From the NCBI GenBank assembly GCA_002346675.1, contig DEAI01000011.1, positions 261,530-325,529 on the forward strand: 64,000 nt of DNA, given 5' to 3'. The notes beneath the pieces were generated by a model, which was given only the letters and a program-made list of their open reading frames with translations, was not told the origin of the DNA and searched no databases. Source of the DNA: Fidelibacterota bacterium UBA2986 (GTDB lineage Bacteria > Fidelibacterota > Marinisomatia > Marinisomatales > AB-629-J13). The translations under genes and the position numbers were made by a program. Below, piece by piece: positions 9,601 through 16,735 of this stretch. Every line of letters starts with the position of its first letter. Within the stretch, counting starts at the first letter, position 1.

Positions 9601-10217
9601 TGGCGGAACCCATTGCAAATTTCATCTCTAATGAGTTTTATGAAGGGAACTTGAAAACATCGGAGAATTGTAAAAAACAACAATTAAAAATTGAATTAAA
9701 TCAATCGGATTTAAAAGATATTATTGATCCAAATCAACCAATGACTTTAGTGCATACGAAAACGTCTGCAATTGTTCCTAGGGATAGAACAAGTCCGCAT
9801 GAGGTAGAGATAATTACTGATATTCTAAATAATCTTATTCAATGTGGAGTATCACCAGAAAATATTGGCATCATAGCCCCGTATCGAGCTCAAGTTGCAG
9901 AAATAAGAAGATCAATAGAAGAAAAACTACATGAAGCATTTTTTAGTAGTAACCAAGGTAACCGTATAGTAGATACTGTCGATAGGTTTCAGGGCGATGA
10001 AAGAGACATAATTATATTTTCACTATGTTTATTGCATAAGGATATTCCTAGAATTTATCAAGACACACGAAGAATAAATGTGGCTATCAGTCGTGCAAAA
10101 TTTAAATTTATAGGAGTCGGTAATTGGGATATAGTTGGCAATAGTAAGGTTTTCAGTTCATTACTAAAATATGTGAGAGAAAATGAAGCATGTTCCTTTG
10201 TCAACTGGAAAAAGTAA
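6660..10217 (+). CDS. NERD nuclease + Fe-S RecB/Dna2-like nuclease + SF1 helicase fusion
   Basis: A 1185-residue multidomain DNA-processing enzyme. Residues 1-190 look like a NERD domain: acidic residue in EEIDALIIL (D52), core VIDLKTG (D66, K68), and NPLNQA (100-105). Residues ~335-570 form a Cas4/AddB/Dna2-type PD-(D/E)XK nuclease: FDYCERSLF, GSIIHEVFE, KIDAVIYN and AIELKTG. Four cysteines, C~342 and the later CDPCGQQQIC set (~556-565), have the spacing of an Fe-S cluster. Residues ~760-1180 form a superfamily 1 helicase of UPF1/Dna2 type: GPPGTGKT, DEASQ, QHRMAEPI, VDRFQGDERD, RRINVAISRAK. All motifs look intact. It probably resects or repairs DNA ends; a defence role is possible but unproven. 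A RecB-type nuclease gene follows. Confidence 0.88.
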   Translation: MSFHKWSGLDSEFAHENEQIIELARTLNEWSDNAEKEVHLLTNFYIAAEEIDALIILPKSDLIVIDLKTGSGKITGEENGDWFCEPEDGDRFKINKGRKNPLNQARSKRFAVMNYMNNRKNEIFSSQKAPQMDFVHTKSIIAFSDLISWDNNQLPSSYFGWFDVLALEEITEKLKVMKSQKLDLNTDEAWKIPTLLSLNNEDNDLKNFDKNETVTEIVDVVIDTENIVDEKTEIENNLIYEKGLNKLVKGSFSGIKEKKINIKLSNGEEKGVRLNTDFKGTVEQLEMLSIQRKMLIEKDEIEINLINVNYEKGEFQLVENSLLVIEPEWLINVTSLTQFDYCERSLFNQRYSIQSQNEFMMKGSIIHEVFETILVNNDEKKIEDNLNESLNKRALEFPLTGINPGTMVQAVQPHIEALSDYVENQPITEKIDIASERFIINPKLGLKGKIDAVIYNVASMKAIELKTGKTYGGKVKDGHAFQAQAYSLLMEDKYDQSIKDPTVLYSGDHPFTTNLGKKVPFDYTNKAHVMYLRNKLVLADYLFELEYTDNPRKCDPCGQQQICKDLFMLEIDHDNNNLPLYRNELLDKKWSNEEKQIFYNYNKLLTEEYRVIKEIQGEYFCKKIEERISNLKCVEINNWKGNNNNEYILYCENKSEIRESDAVLISDDKGPVDGECIEAYVKTVSKNNIIINTRVKIDESTFRPRYIDKYDSETAFERNYAAIYELLNNPNLNELKEILIKSKKAGSNHLEEIAVSSDFEEYKMQDNSVRIANGIENFLLIKGPPGTGKTVTIARIIEQLKEKGKTIIVSCYTHRAVDEVIKKVKKYAPNIDLYKVGSRVYANENEDSGNLLEKEIKKEVNLGNRIKKAVDIIDSAPVFIGTTHAWLSGRYDNLMLKQGNDLFDIAILDEASQIILPSVLGVVRLAKKFILVGDDKQLPPVTQSELAKDLEKTLFESLYNEYHNDPNINNVTLMLDIQHRMAEPIANFISNEFYEGNLKTSENCKKQQLKIELNQSDLKDIIDPNQPMTLVHTKTSAIVPRDRTSPHEVEIITDILNNLIQCGVSPENIGIIAPYRAQVAEIRRSIEEKLHEAFFSSNQGNRIVDTVDRFQGDERDIIIFSLCLLHKDIPRIYQDTRRINVAISRAKFKFIGVGNWDIVGNSKVFSSLLKYVRENEACSFVNWKK

Positions 10218-10224
10218 TTTGATA

Positions 10225-10983
10225 ATGAACAAACTGTTTGATTCTAACCTCGTTCTTAACGAGGAGGAACACAAGTATACACTTAAAACGAAACTCGATT
10301 TGGAGTTTACTAGTGTGACTGCGTTTATACACAAATTCTTTCAACCTTTTGATGCTGAAAAAACTGCAGATTATTTGGTTTCCAGTATCCCAAAATATAA
10401 GAATAAAAAAGCGGAGGAACTTTTAGCTGACTGGAAACAATCGGGAATTGATGGGACCGAAGTTCATAAACAGCTGGAGACTTATGTAAAAAACCAATCT
10501 CGACCGAAACATCCAAAAGCCCTTCACGGTGTAAAGTGGTTAAAAGATTCAGTATATGGAAACGGGGACTTCAAGATACTTGCTGAAGCTACTCTTTACA
10601 GTGAAGAGATCAAAATCGCCGGGACAATTGATTTATTGATTCACAATGTCACTACCGATGAATATACCTTGGGTGACTGGAAGACTAGTAAAGTAATCCG
10701 CGAATCAGGATATAAGGGTGCAATGGGCACCATGGGACCTGCAAAGAAATTAGAAGACTGTAATTATATTCATTATGCTCTACAGTTATCTATGTATAGG
10801 TACATACTAAAAAAATACTACGGCTTAAAGGTGATAGACCAATATCTAATCCACTTAAAGGATACCAAAGTTGTAGTTTACCCCACACCGTATTACGAAG
10901 AAATTATTAAAGGAATGACGGAGCGAGGATGGGTGGAAAAGCCCGGAACACAGCTTGACTTAGCATTTAATAATGATAAATGA
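10225..10983 (+). CDS. RecB-type PD-(D/E)XK nuclease
   Basis: A 252-residue single-domain nuclease. The active-site set can be read in order: H81 in GTEVHKQLE, E121 in LAEATLY, D136 in GTIDLLIH, D151-W-K153 in LGDWKTSK, and Q187 in YALQLSMYRY (the RecB motif QxxxY). The same frame is open back to 10183, overlapping the helicase gene. I chose the ATG at 10225, 7 bases after that gene's stop, because the protein start MNKLFDSNLVLNEEEHKY fits the fold. Similar stand-alone nucleases occur in phages and in bacterial repair or defence loci. Its position implies it works with the helicase-nuclease fusion; this is inference. Confidence 0.8.
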   Translation: MNKLFDSNLVLNEEEHKYTLKTKLDLEFTSVTAFIHKFFQPFDAEKTADYLVSSIPKYKNKKAEELLADWKQSGIDGTEVHKQLETYVKNQSRPKHPKALHGVKWLKDSVYGNGDFKILAEATLYSEEIKIAGTIDLLIHNVTTDEYTLGDWKTSKVIRESGYKGAMGTMGPAKKLEDCNYIHYALQLSMYRYILKKYYGLKVIDQYLIHLKDTKVVVYPTPYYEEIIKGMTERGWVEKPGTQLDLAFNNDK

Positions 10984-11045
10984 AAAAGCAAATATTATTT
11001 TAAAAGATATCTGATATACTTTCGGTAATTAAATAAAATCAAACC

Positions 11046-11909
11046 ATGTCATTTGTAAAATCACTCATCCAAAAGGATGAAAACATATCACTAGAAAAAT
11101 TCAAGGGGGAGTTCAGACTTTCCCCTGAAACAGATCTATTTTCCGGACAGGGAAGGCAGGTCTGTTTTGTGGATGTTGAGACCACAGGAAAAAACAGAAA
11201 GGAAGATGGAATAGTTGAGCTTGCTGCAAAAACTGTTTCTATAAATGAAAAAACAGGAGAAATAATTTCTATTGTAGACCAATATGAATCTTTCCATGAC
11301 CCAGGATTTCCCATATCAGAAGAGGCATCCGCAATAAACGGGATATCAGATGAAATGGTTGAGGGCCATGCAATCAACTGGGAGAGGATAGAGTCAATAT
11401 TTAATTCATCAGAATTGATTGTTTCCCACAATGCAAGTTTTGATCGCTCTTTTCTGGATAGGGAACTCCCGCTATCTGCTCAAAAATTATGGGCATGTTC
11501 TGTGAATGATGTAGGATGGCTTTCTCGGGGGTTTACAAATCTAAAACAGGAATTGCTGTGTGTGTGGCATGGCTTTTATTACGACTCCCATCGGGCCATG
11601 AACGATGTGGATGCATTAATATATCTCTTGACGCATAGCCTCTACCCTGAAAACAAACCCATAGTAGAGCTTATCGAGAACGCTTATATCCCCTATTATA
11701 AAATATCTGCATTAAACAGTCCCTTTGAAACAAAAGATAAATTAAAATCCAGAAACTACAGGTGGAACAGTGAACATAAATGTTGGTGGAAAAAAATATC
11801 ATCAGATCAAATTAACTCTGAAAAATCATGGCTAACCGAAGAGATTTATAGCGGATATTTTCGCGGTAGAGTTGATGAGGTTTCACTGGCGGATAAATAT
11901 AAAGACTAG
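11046..11909 (+). CDS. DnaQ-like DEDDh 3'-5' exonuclease
   Basis: A 287-residue exonuclease of the DNA polymerase III epsilon/ExoX superfamily. The five catalytic residues are visible: D43 and E45 in FVDVETTG, D133 in HNASFDRSFL, and H182 and D187 in SHRAMNDVDAL. The C-terminal ~80 residues hold a small accessory motif around LKSRNYRWN and CWWKK, found in several stand-alone epsilon-like proteins. No polymerase or ligase domain is attached. It trims 3' ends of DNA, or possibly RNA, in the cytoplasm. It lies 62 bases after the RecB-type nuclease on the same strand and ends just before a strong hairpin terminator. Confidence 0.88.
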   Translation: MSFVKSLIQKDENISLEKFKGEFRLSPETDLFSGQGRQVCFVDVETTGKNRKEDGIVELAAKTVSINEKTGEIISIVDQYESFHDPGFPISEEASAINGISDEMVEGHAINWERIESIFNSSELIVSHNASFDRSFLDRELPLSAQKLWACSVNDVGWLSRGFTNLKQELLCVWHGFYYDSHRAMNDVDALIYLLTHSLYPENKPIVELIENAYIPYYKISALNSPFETKDKLKSRNYRWNSEHKCWWKKISSDQINSEKSWLTEEIYSGYFRGRVDEVSLADKYKD

Positions 11910-11930
11910 TAAATTGTTGAATATCAAAAT

Positions 11931-11956
11931 AAAAGCCCCGACAAATCGGGGCTTTT
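11931..11956 (+). terminator. Intrinsic terminator (works in both directions)
   Basis: A perfect 10-base stem, AAAAGCCCCG with CGGGGCTTTT, around a six-base ACAAAT loop. The A-run on one side and T-run on the other mean it can end the DEDDh exonuclease transcript on the plus strand. It can also end the DEDDy exonuclease transcript arriving on the minus strand. Confidence 0.9.
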
Positions 11957-12050
11957 CTAAGGAGTAGGAGGTCACTCTCCTTATTCTATTATAAGATAAA
12001 AATTGTGTAGTTATCCTCTTTGACAAGCTTCGTCAAAAATATATTCCAAT

Positions 12051-12635
12051 TTAAATTAAACTTTCTTCTTTAAACTTAAAAAACAGCTCACGACCAACCC
12101 AGGCGTCAGTCGCTGCATAGGTAATTTGCTTTTTACTTAAATTTACTACATTCCAGTTTGTTATTCTTGCCTGTTTAGAAATACGGAAACCAAGAAAATA
12201 AGCTGCAAGTCCACGAAGACCATGATGGGGAATGAATGACTTTCGTGCAATTTCACCTAGATCAACAAAACATCTTGGGGTAAAATGTTTTACTAGGTTT
12301 AATTCACGCAGGTCTTGATTGATAGCGACACCACATTTTACTATTTTATCAGATGATAGAAGGTTTATAATGGGTTGGCAGAGTCCTGTCTGAGATAGCT
12401 GAAAAATATAAACTGCCTTTTGCCCTGCCATTTGGATAAGAGACGGAGGGTGGTGATCTCCTTTTATAAAAACTGGTCGAGTCTCTGTATCAAACCCCAG
12501 AACTGTCTCTTTCTGTAGTGAGGTGCACACAGATTCAACATCTTCAGGAGAGTTAATTATAAAAATCTTACCCCTGTAAGATTTTAAAGGAAGATCATTT
12601 ATTTCTTTTTTTGAGAGCTTTCCAAGTGGGATCAT
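12051..12635 (-). CDS. DEDDy 3'-5' exonuclease (RNase D/WRN-like)
   Basis: A 194-residue protein consisting of one 3'-5' exonuclease domain. Catalytic residues can be read as D49 and E51 in GFDTET, D108 in INQDLREL, and Y173 and D177 in YAATDAW, which is the DEDDy pattern. Substrates in this family are the 3' ends of structured RNA (RNase D) or DNA (Werner-type). The HRDC domains that full RNase D carries are missing, so this is the short, exonuclease-only form. It is alone on the minus strand and converges on the DEDDh exonuclease, with the shared hairpin terminator between them. Confidence 0.85.
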   Translation of the reverse strand: MIPLGKLSKKEINDLPLKSYRGKIFIINSPEDVESVCTSLQKETVLGFDTETRPVFIKGDHHPPSLIQMAGQKAVYIFQLSQTGLCQPIINLLSSDKIVKCGVAINQDLRELNLVKHFTPRCFVDLGEIARKSFIPHHGLRGLAAYFLGFRISKQARITNWNVVNLSKKQITYAATDAWVGRELFFKFKEESLI

Positions 12636-12773
12636 TTGTTAGACTCTTGAAATCAGCTGATGGATTCGAAACTGGTGATATAAACTAAAAACCAGCCAAC
12701 ATAGAAAGACCACAAAGAATATTGATTAATTTTGATCTTTAGAGTGTAGAAAAATACTAATTAGGCTATCAGT

Positions 12774-13001
12774 CTATTTATAGCGGTATACGATTCGACC
12801 TTTGGACAAATCATAAGGAGAAACCTCCAGAGTGACGGTGTCTCCCGGAAGAATTTTAATAAAATGTTTTCTCATTTTTCCGGAAACGTAACTTAAAACC
12901 TCATGGTTTTTGCCTCCAATTTCGATTTCTACTCTAAACATGGAATTTGGAAGTGCTTCCTTGATTGTTCCATCAATGGTTATGGGTTTTTCTTTCGCCA
13001 A
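12774..13001 (-). CDS. infA: Translation initiation factor IF-1, TTG start
   Basis: A 75-residue single OB-fold protein that occupies the 30S A site during initiation. The sequence is typical: [34 protein letters not shown] and a C-terminus of GRIVYRYK. Translation starts at TTG (12999-13001), which gives the expected MAKEK N-terminus. A TAGGAAA ribosome site lies about nine bases upstream, and no ATG is available nearby. The gene stands alone with about 220 AT-rich bases upstream, not in the usual ribosomal-protein operon. Confidence 0.96.
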   Translation of the reverse strand: MAKEKPITIDGTIKEALPNSMFRVEIEIGGKNHEVLSYVSGKMRKHFIKILPGDTVTLEVSPYDLSKGRIVYRYK

Positions 13002-13224
13002 AGTGATTTTTCCTATCTAATTCGCTATAAATATTTATCGTTAATTTTCGTTAATCAATAACAATAGTGTTAACAGAACAGTCAATTTATACTTCATTTT
13101 ATATATTTTTCTATTAATAAATAAAAAGACTTTATATTCAGCCTGGTCTAATAATATTTTTTAATTAAAAAGCACAACATAATAATCTGTATATCTGTAG
13201 ATAAAAATTGAGTTAATTTTCTAA

Positions 13225-13641
13225 ATGAAAACGAAGCAATTTAACTTAATGGTGGCACTTGTAGCTCGTGGAGATGAAAAACAGGTTATACAACAGTCCG
13301 TCTTGTATGCTGAAAGGTTTAATGCACGTCTTACTGTAATTCATATAAATCAGCCCGCCTTAAGTCAGCCAAAAGGTGCAGTCGAAAAAACAATAAACGA
13401 AACTGATATTAAAAATAGGTTTATCGAATATGGCTTTGAGTATTTTCTAGAAAATTTAGATATTATTATAGAATATGGTGAAGGTGTTTCTGAAATAATA
13501 AAAAAATATTCTGATGACATGAATTTAATTGTTCTTGGTCACAGAAAAATGAGCTTGTTTAAATCACACATTATGGACTCTGTTGATGAGGGGATTATAA
13601 ATTTAGTGTCTTGCCCTGTCTTAGTAGTTCAAAAACTTTAA
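13225..13641 (+). CDS. Universal stress protein (UspA family)
   Basis: A 138-residue single Usp domain. The N-terminal strand and first helix read NLMVALVARGDEKQVIQQS, followed by LTVIHIN and the C-terminal nucleotide-loop region LIVLGHRKMSLFKS with NLVSCPVLVVQ at the end. The G-rich ATP-binding loop G-x2-G-x9-G-[ST] of ATP-binding Usp proteins is altered (GHRKMSLF), so ATP binding is uncertain. It is a single-gene unit between infA and the tRNA and ends before a hairpin terminator. Roles in this family are stress adaptation and cell signalling; the specific role here is not known. Confidence 0.88.
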   Translation: MKTKQFNLMVALVARGDEKQVIQQSVLYAERFNARLTVIHINQPALSQPKGAVEKTINETDIKNRFIEYGFEYFLENLDIIIEYGEGVSEIIKKYSDDMNLIVLGHRKMSLFKSHIMDSVDEGIINLVSCPVLVVQKL

Positions 13642-13683
13642 TTTTTACCTATAATTTCATTTGAACTACTATTTAAATGAAGA

Positions 13684-13707
13684 AAACCCCGCAAAAAACG
13701 GGGGTTT
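13684..13707 (+). terminator. Intrinsic terminator between universal stress gene and tRNA
   Basis: Stem AAACCCC paired with GGGGTTT around an A-rich loop (GCAAAAAACG). It follows the stress-protein stop by about 43 bases. Read on the minus strand it lies 20 bases past the tRNA-Val 3' end and is followed by TTTTC, so it could end both transcripts. Confidence 0.8.
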
Positions 13708-13726
13708 CTAAGGGACTCGCCTGTTG

Positions 13727-13800
13727 TGGGCGATACTGGACTTGAACCAGTGACCTCTGCCGTGTGAAGACAGCGCTCTGACCACCTGAGCTAATCGCCC
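13727..13800 (-). tRNA. tRNA-Val (anticodon CAC)
   Basis: A full 74-base cloverleaf on the minus strand. The acceptor stem is GGGCGAT with ATCGCCC, the D arm GCTC/GAGC, and the anticodon stem CTGTC/GGCAG (with one G-T pair). The loop TTCACAC gives anticodon CAC. The T arm ACTGG/CCAGT carries the loop TTCAAGT. The discriminator base is A. The 3' CCA is not encoded (CAA follows), so it must be added after transcription. The CAC anticodon reads GUG only, so a second tRNA-Val reading the other valine codons is expected elsewhere. Confidence 0.95.
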
Positions 13801-13861
13801 TTTTCTCTTTGGAGTTTCCAAATATCTCCTGCAAATTTACGTATTGAATCAGGGTAAATCA

Positions 13862-14182
13862 ATGTCATTGGCGAGAACAAATACCGGAATAAAACATACA
13901 GAAGTTGTCAACGAGTTTCTTCTTGTCAAGTGGGAAGATGAGTCAGAAACCGTTATCCTTTTGTCAGCATTAAGGGATAACTGTCCCTGCGCATCCTGCT
14001 CTGGGGAAAAGGATGTTTTAGGCAATATTTATAAGGGCCCTCCGCAGAAAATGAATAAAAATAGCTATCGAATCATGTCGATCAAACCCGTTGGATATTA
14101 TGGAATACGCCCAGTTTGGGGTGACGGACACAGCTCGGGAATCTATACCTTTGAACTTTTAATTGGCCTAAAGAATGAATAA
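13862..14182 (+). CDS. DUF971 (gamma-butyrobetaine hydroxylase N-terminal-like) protein
   Basis: A 106-residue DUF971 protein. The family pattern is visible in FLLVKWEDES, the CPCASC motif (NCPCASCSG), and the closing GYYGIRPVWGDGHSSGIYTF. The fold is that of the small N-terminal domain of gamma-butyrobetaine hydroxylase, and stand-alone members in bacteria often occur near Fe-S or Mrp genes; the function is not settled. I chose the ATG at 13862 because AGGG stands eight bases upstream. A TTG at 13844 would add six residues. The stop overlaps the start of the following lipoprotein gene by eight bases, so the two are co-translated. Confidence 0.85.
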   Translation: MSLARTNTGIKHTEVVNEFLLVKWEDESETVILLSALRDNCPCASCSGEKDVLGNIYKGPPQKMNKNSYRIMSIKPVGYYGIRPVWGDGHSSGIYTFELLIGLKNE

Positions 14183-15158
14183 AGCATTGCCAGTTTTATT
14201 TTTTTTTATGGTTATGTTGTCTGGATGTGTTGAACACTTTATTTCTATTAATGTCCACCCGGATGGAGCTTACGCCTTAGAATTTATTTCCCGTGGTGAT
14301 TCTACTGATATTTTTGATGATGACTTTCCCCATCCAGCAGGAGGTAAAAGATGGACACAACATATTTGGTCTGACCGAACAGATAAAGACACTACCTGGA
14401 TTATGGAGACAAGAGGGTATATAGAAAGAGATATGAAAATTATGTCTTCTGATGAAGAGCTTGGTGCACTTATACACCCTATGTCCATCGAAATTAAAAA
14501 ACGATGGATTTCCACTCTTTACACCGCAAAGTACATATTTAAAGGAAGAGAAATCTATCGAAAATATCCTCGTCTGGGAGAATCACTAGATAGTTCTGCT
14601 AGCTCTGACTCCATAGAATGGATAACTGAAGCTCTCGTATTTATAGTATCTTCTGCTCTCAATGATATGGAAAAAAATCCAAAAAACGAGCTAACTTCTT
14701 TTTTAATTGAGAGAATGACAACACATGTCCGCAACTATACTGAAAGAGTGAAGTCAAAAAAACTTGTTATAGAACTTTCTGACAAAAGGGCTGAATTTTT
14801 GAGAAAATTATTTAATCCATTCAAAAATGATGTAAAAAGTTCATTTTACGAAAACCTGGATGATGCAATGTTTCCTTATGAAGAAGAATTGAGGATTACG
14901 ACAGGTCTTCAGGACGATCGTTTTAGTTTTCATCTAACTCTACCAGGCCTTGTAACTCGTTCTAATGCTGATACCCTATCTGGCGACACCTTACAGTGGA
15001 TGTTTGAGCTTGGAGATTTTGCGGGAGATGATTATATAATGGAAGCCATATCTGTTGTGTATAAAACTAAGGAAATTCAAAAAATATCAATCATTGTGAT
15101 TCTTTTTGGACTTTTTGGTTGGTTCTTTTTGTGGATTACCGTTTTTAGGAAGACATAA
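14175..15158 (+). CDS. Putative lipoprotein with C-terminal membrane helix, unknown function
   Basis: I do not recognise this 327-residue protein. It has a lipoprotein-type signal (MNKALPVLFFFMVMLSGCVEHF), where C18 is the likely lipid-modified cysteine. The body is mixed alpha/beta with many charged residues, and a hydrophobic helix near the C-terminus (about 304-323, ISIIVILFGLFGWFFLWITV) ends in a basic tail. A lipid anchor at one end and a helix at the other would tether both ends to the envelope. The ATG overlaps the upstream DUF971 gene. Confidence 0.6.
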   Translation: MNKALPVLFFFMVMLSGCVEHFISINVHPDGAYALEFISRGDSTDIFDDDFPHPAGGKRWTQHIWSDRTDKDTTWIMETRGYIERDMKIMSSDEELGALIHPMSIEIKKRWISTLYTAKYIFKGREIYRKYPRLGESLDSSASSDSIEWITEALVFIVSSALNDMEKNPKNELTSFLIERMTTHVRNYTERVKSKKLVIELSDKRAEFLRKLFNPFKNDVKSSFYENLDDAMFPYEEELRITTGLQDDRFSFHLTLPGLVTRSNADTLSGDTLQWMFELGDFAGDDYIMEAISVVYKTKEIQKISIIVILFGLFGWFFLWITVFRKT

Positions 15159-15194
15159 ATTTCATATAATTAATTAACTGAAGATTTATAATTG

Positions 15195-16667
15195 ATGGAC
15201 CATTTAGCTAAACTTAAAAAAGATTTTATAGGACTAAACACTATATATCCAACTGTCGACAGAGGTAAAACACGGCGGATATATCTAGACTCTACGGCAT
15301 CTAGCTTGATGATGAAAACAGCCTATAAGGCAATGGAGTCTTTTTACAATCACTATGCAAACACACACAGCCTTCTTCATTTTTCTGCCAAAATTTCAAC
15401 CCATGAATATCACTGGGCACACGATCGAGTGCTTTCATTTCTGCAAGCTGATTCAGAAAAATACACCTGCTTTTTTACTGGAAGTGGTACAACCGCAGGT
15501 ATGAATCGTTTAGCAAGAGTATTTAGGGATCACAGAAAAAAACGGGATAAAGTATTGGTATCTCTTATGGAACACCATTCCAATGATTTGCCCCACAGAA
15601 AGCATGCGGGAGAAGTTATACACATCCCATTAAATAATTTTGGGAAAGAGGCGGGATGTATAAGTCTTGAGGAAATCGAAAAGAAATTAAAAGAAAATGA
15701 GTCTCAGATAAATTATATAGCTGTTACAGGAGTGAGTAATGTGACGGGAATCATTAACCCCATTTATGATATTGCTGAGTTAGCCCACTCCCATGGAGCT
15801 TTCATTATCGTGGATGGGGCACAGATGGTCTCTCATATTCCTGTTAAAATTAGTGGACATAAAAATCCAAAAAGAGATCTTGATGCGTTTGTGTTTTCTG
15901 GTCATAAAACTTATGTGCCAGGCTCCCCAGGGGTAGTGGTCTGTCGTAAAGACATTCTTTCATCTATCGAGCCAGAGGAAGTTGGAGGTGGAATGGTGGA
16001 TAGGGTCTTTATTGATAGATATGAAGTGACGCAAAAATTTCCAGACCGGGAAGAGGCCGGGACTCCAAACATTCCAGGTTCAATAGGATTAGCGGCAGTG
16101 CTTGAGGTTTTGGAAATGGTAGGCATGAATAAAATTCATGAGGAAGAAACAGCGCTTATCAATTATACATTGGAAAAACTCATTAAAATACCTGAAATAC
16201 ATATTTATGGAGAAACCAACAAAGATATCTGTCCTAGGGCGGGCTCTGTGTCATTTAATATTTCAGAAATGGACCACGGGATGACCGCAGCTATTTTGAA
16301 TGACTATTTTAATATTGCCGTTAGAAATGAATGTTTTTGTGCACATCCATATGTAAAAGAAATGATCATTGATGACCTTTTAGATTATACTTCAGAAGTT
16401 GATGAAGAAAAGTTTGAAGAAGAAATATTTCTGAAATCAGGGATGGTTAGGGCTTCTGTAGGGCTGTACAACACATATGACGACATTGACTATCTTATTT
16501 TTGCACTTAAAGAAATCATTAATAGGAAGGAGGAACTTTCCTCTCATTACTGTTCCGACTCGGAAGGTAATTATTTTCATACATCATTCAGTGTAGATGG
16601 TACCAACCGGTTTTCAACTACCTCATTTATTAGGTCTTACTGGAATTCATCAAAAGATCACGTTTAA
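15195..16667 (+). CDS. Class V aminotransferase, SufS-like cysteine desulfurase
   Basis: A 490-residue PLP enzyme of the SufS/CsdA branch, which removes sulfur from cysteine for Fe-S cluster or other sulfur uses. Visible signatures are YLDSTASSLM near the start, the FFTGSGTTAGMNRLA phosphate-binding region, LMEHHSN, VDGAQMVSH, and FSGHKTYVPG with the PLP lysine. The likely catalytic cysteine is in RNECFCAHPY. It is longer than the ~405-residue norm, owing to an internal segment before the active-site cysteine and a ~35-residue tail. A TTG sits one codon upstream; I used the ATG. No sufBCD genes are nearby, so true desulfurase activity is inferred. Confidence 0.8.
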   Translation: MDHLAKLKKDFIGLNTIYPTVDRGKTRRIYLDSTASSLMMKTAYKAMESFYNHYANTHSLLHFSAKISTHEYHWAHDRVLSFLQADSEKYTCFFTGSGTTAGMNRLARVFRDHRKKRDKVLVSLMEHHSNDLPHRKHAGEVIHIPLNNFGKEAGCISLEEIEKKLKENESQINYIAVTGVSNVTGIINPIYDIAELAHSHGAFIIVDGAQMVSHIPVKISGHKNPKRDLDAFVFSGHKTYVPGSPGVVVCRKDILSSIEPEEVGGGMVDRVFIDRYEVTQKFPDREEAGTPNIPGSIGLAAVLEVLEMVGMNKIHEEETALINYTLEKLIKIPEIHIYGETNKDICPRAGSVSFNISEMDHGMTAAILNDYFNIAVRNECFCAHPYVKEMIIDDLLDYTSEVDEEKFEEEIFLKSGMVRASVGLYNTYDDIDYLIFALKEIINRKEELSSHYCSDSEGNYFHTSFSVDGTNRFSTTSFIRSYWNSSKDHV

Positions 16668-16735
16668 CTAACATGAAGCATGAATACATGTTTCGTATTA
16701 TAAAAACAGAAGTGTTTAGTAGTTAGCCCTCCTAT

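Noticed and set aside
11046..11909. Considered as the true DNA polymerase III epsilon subunit (dnaQ)
   Set aside because: The exonuclease core fits but the C-terminal motif differs from polymerase-bound epsilon; I kept the general call of DnaQ-like exonuclease.
12655..12700. T-loop-like TTCGAAA downstream of the DEDDy gene, considered as a tRNA
   Set aside because: No acceptor or anticodon stems can be drawn around it.
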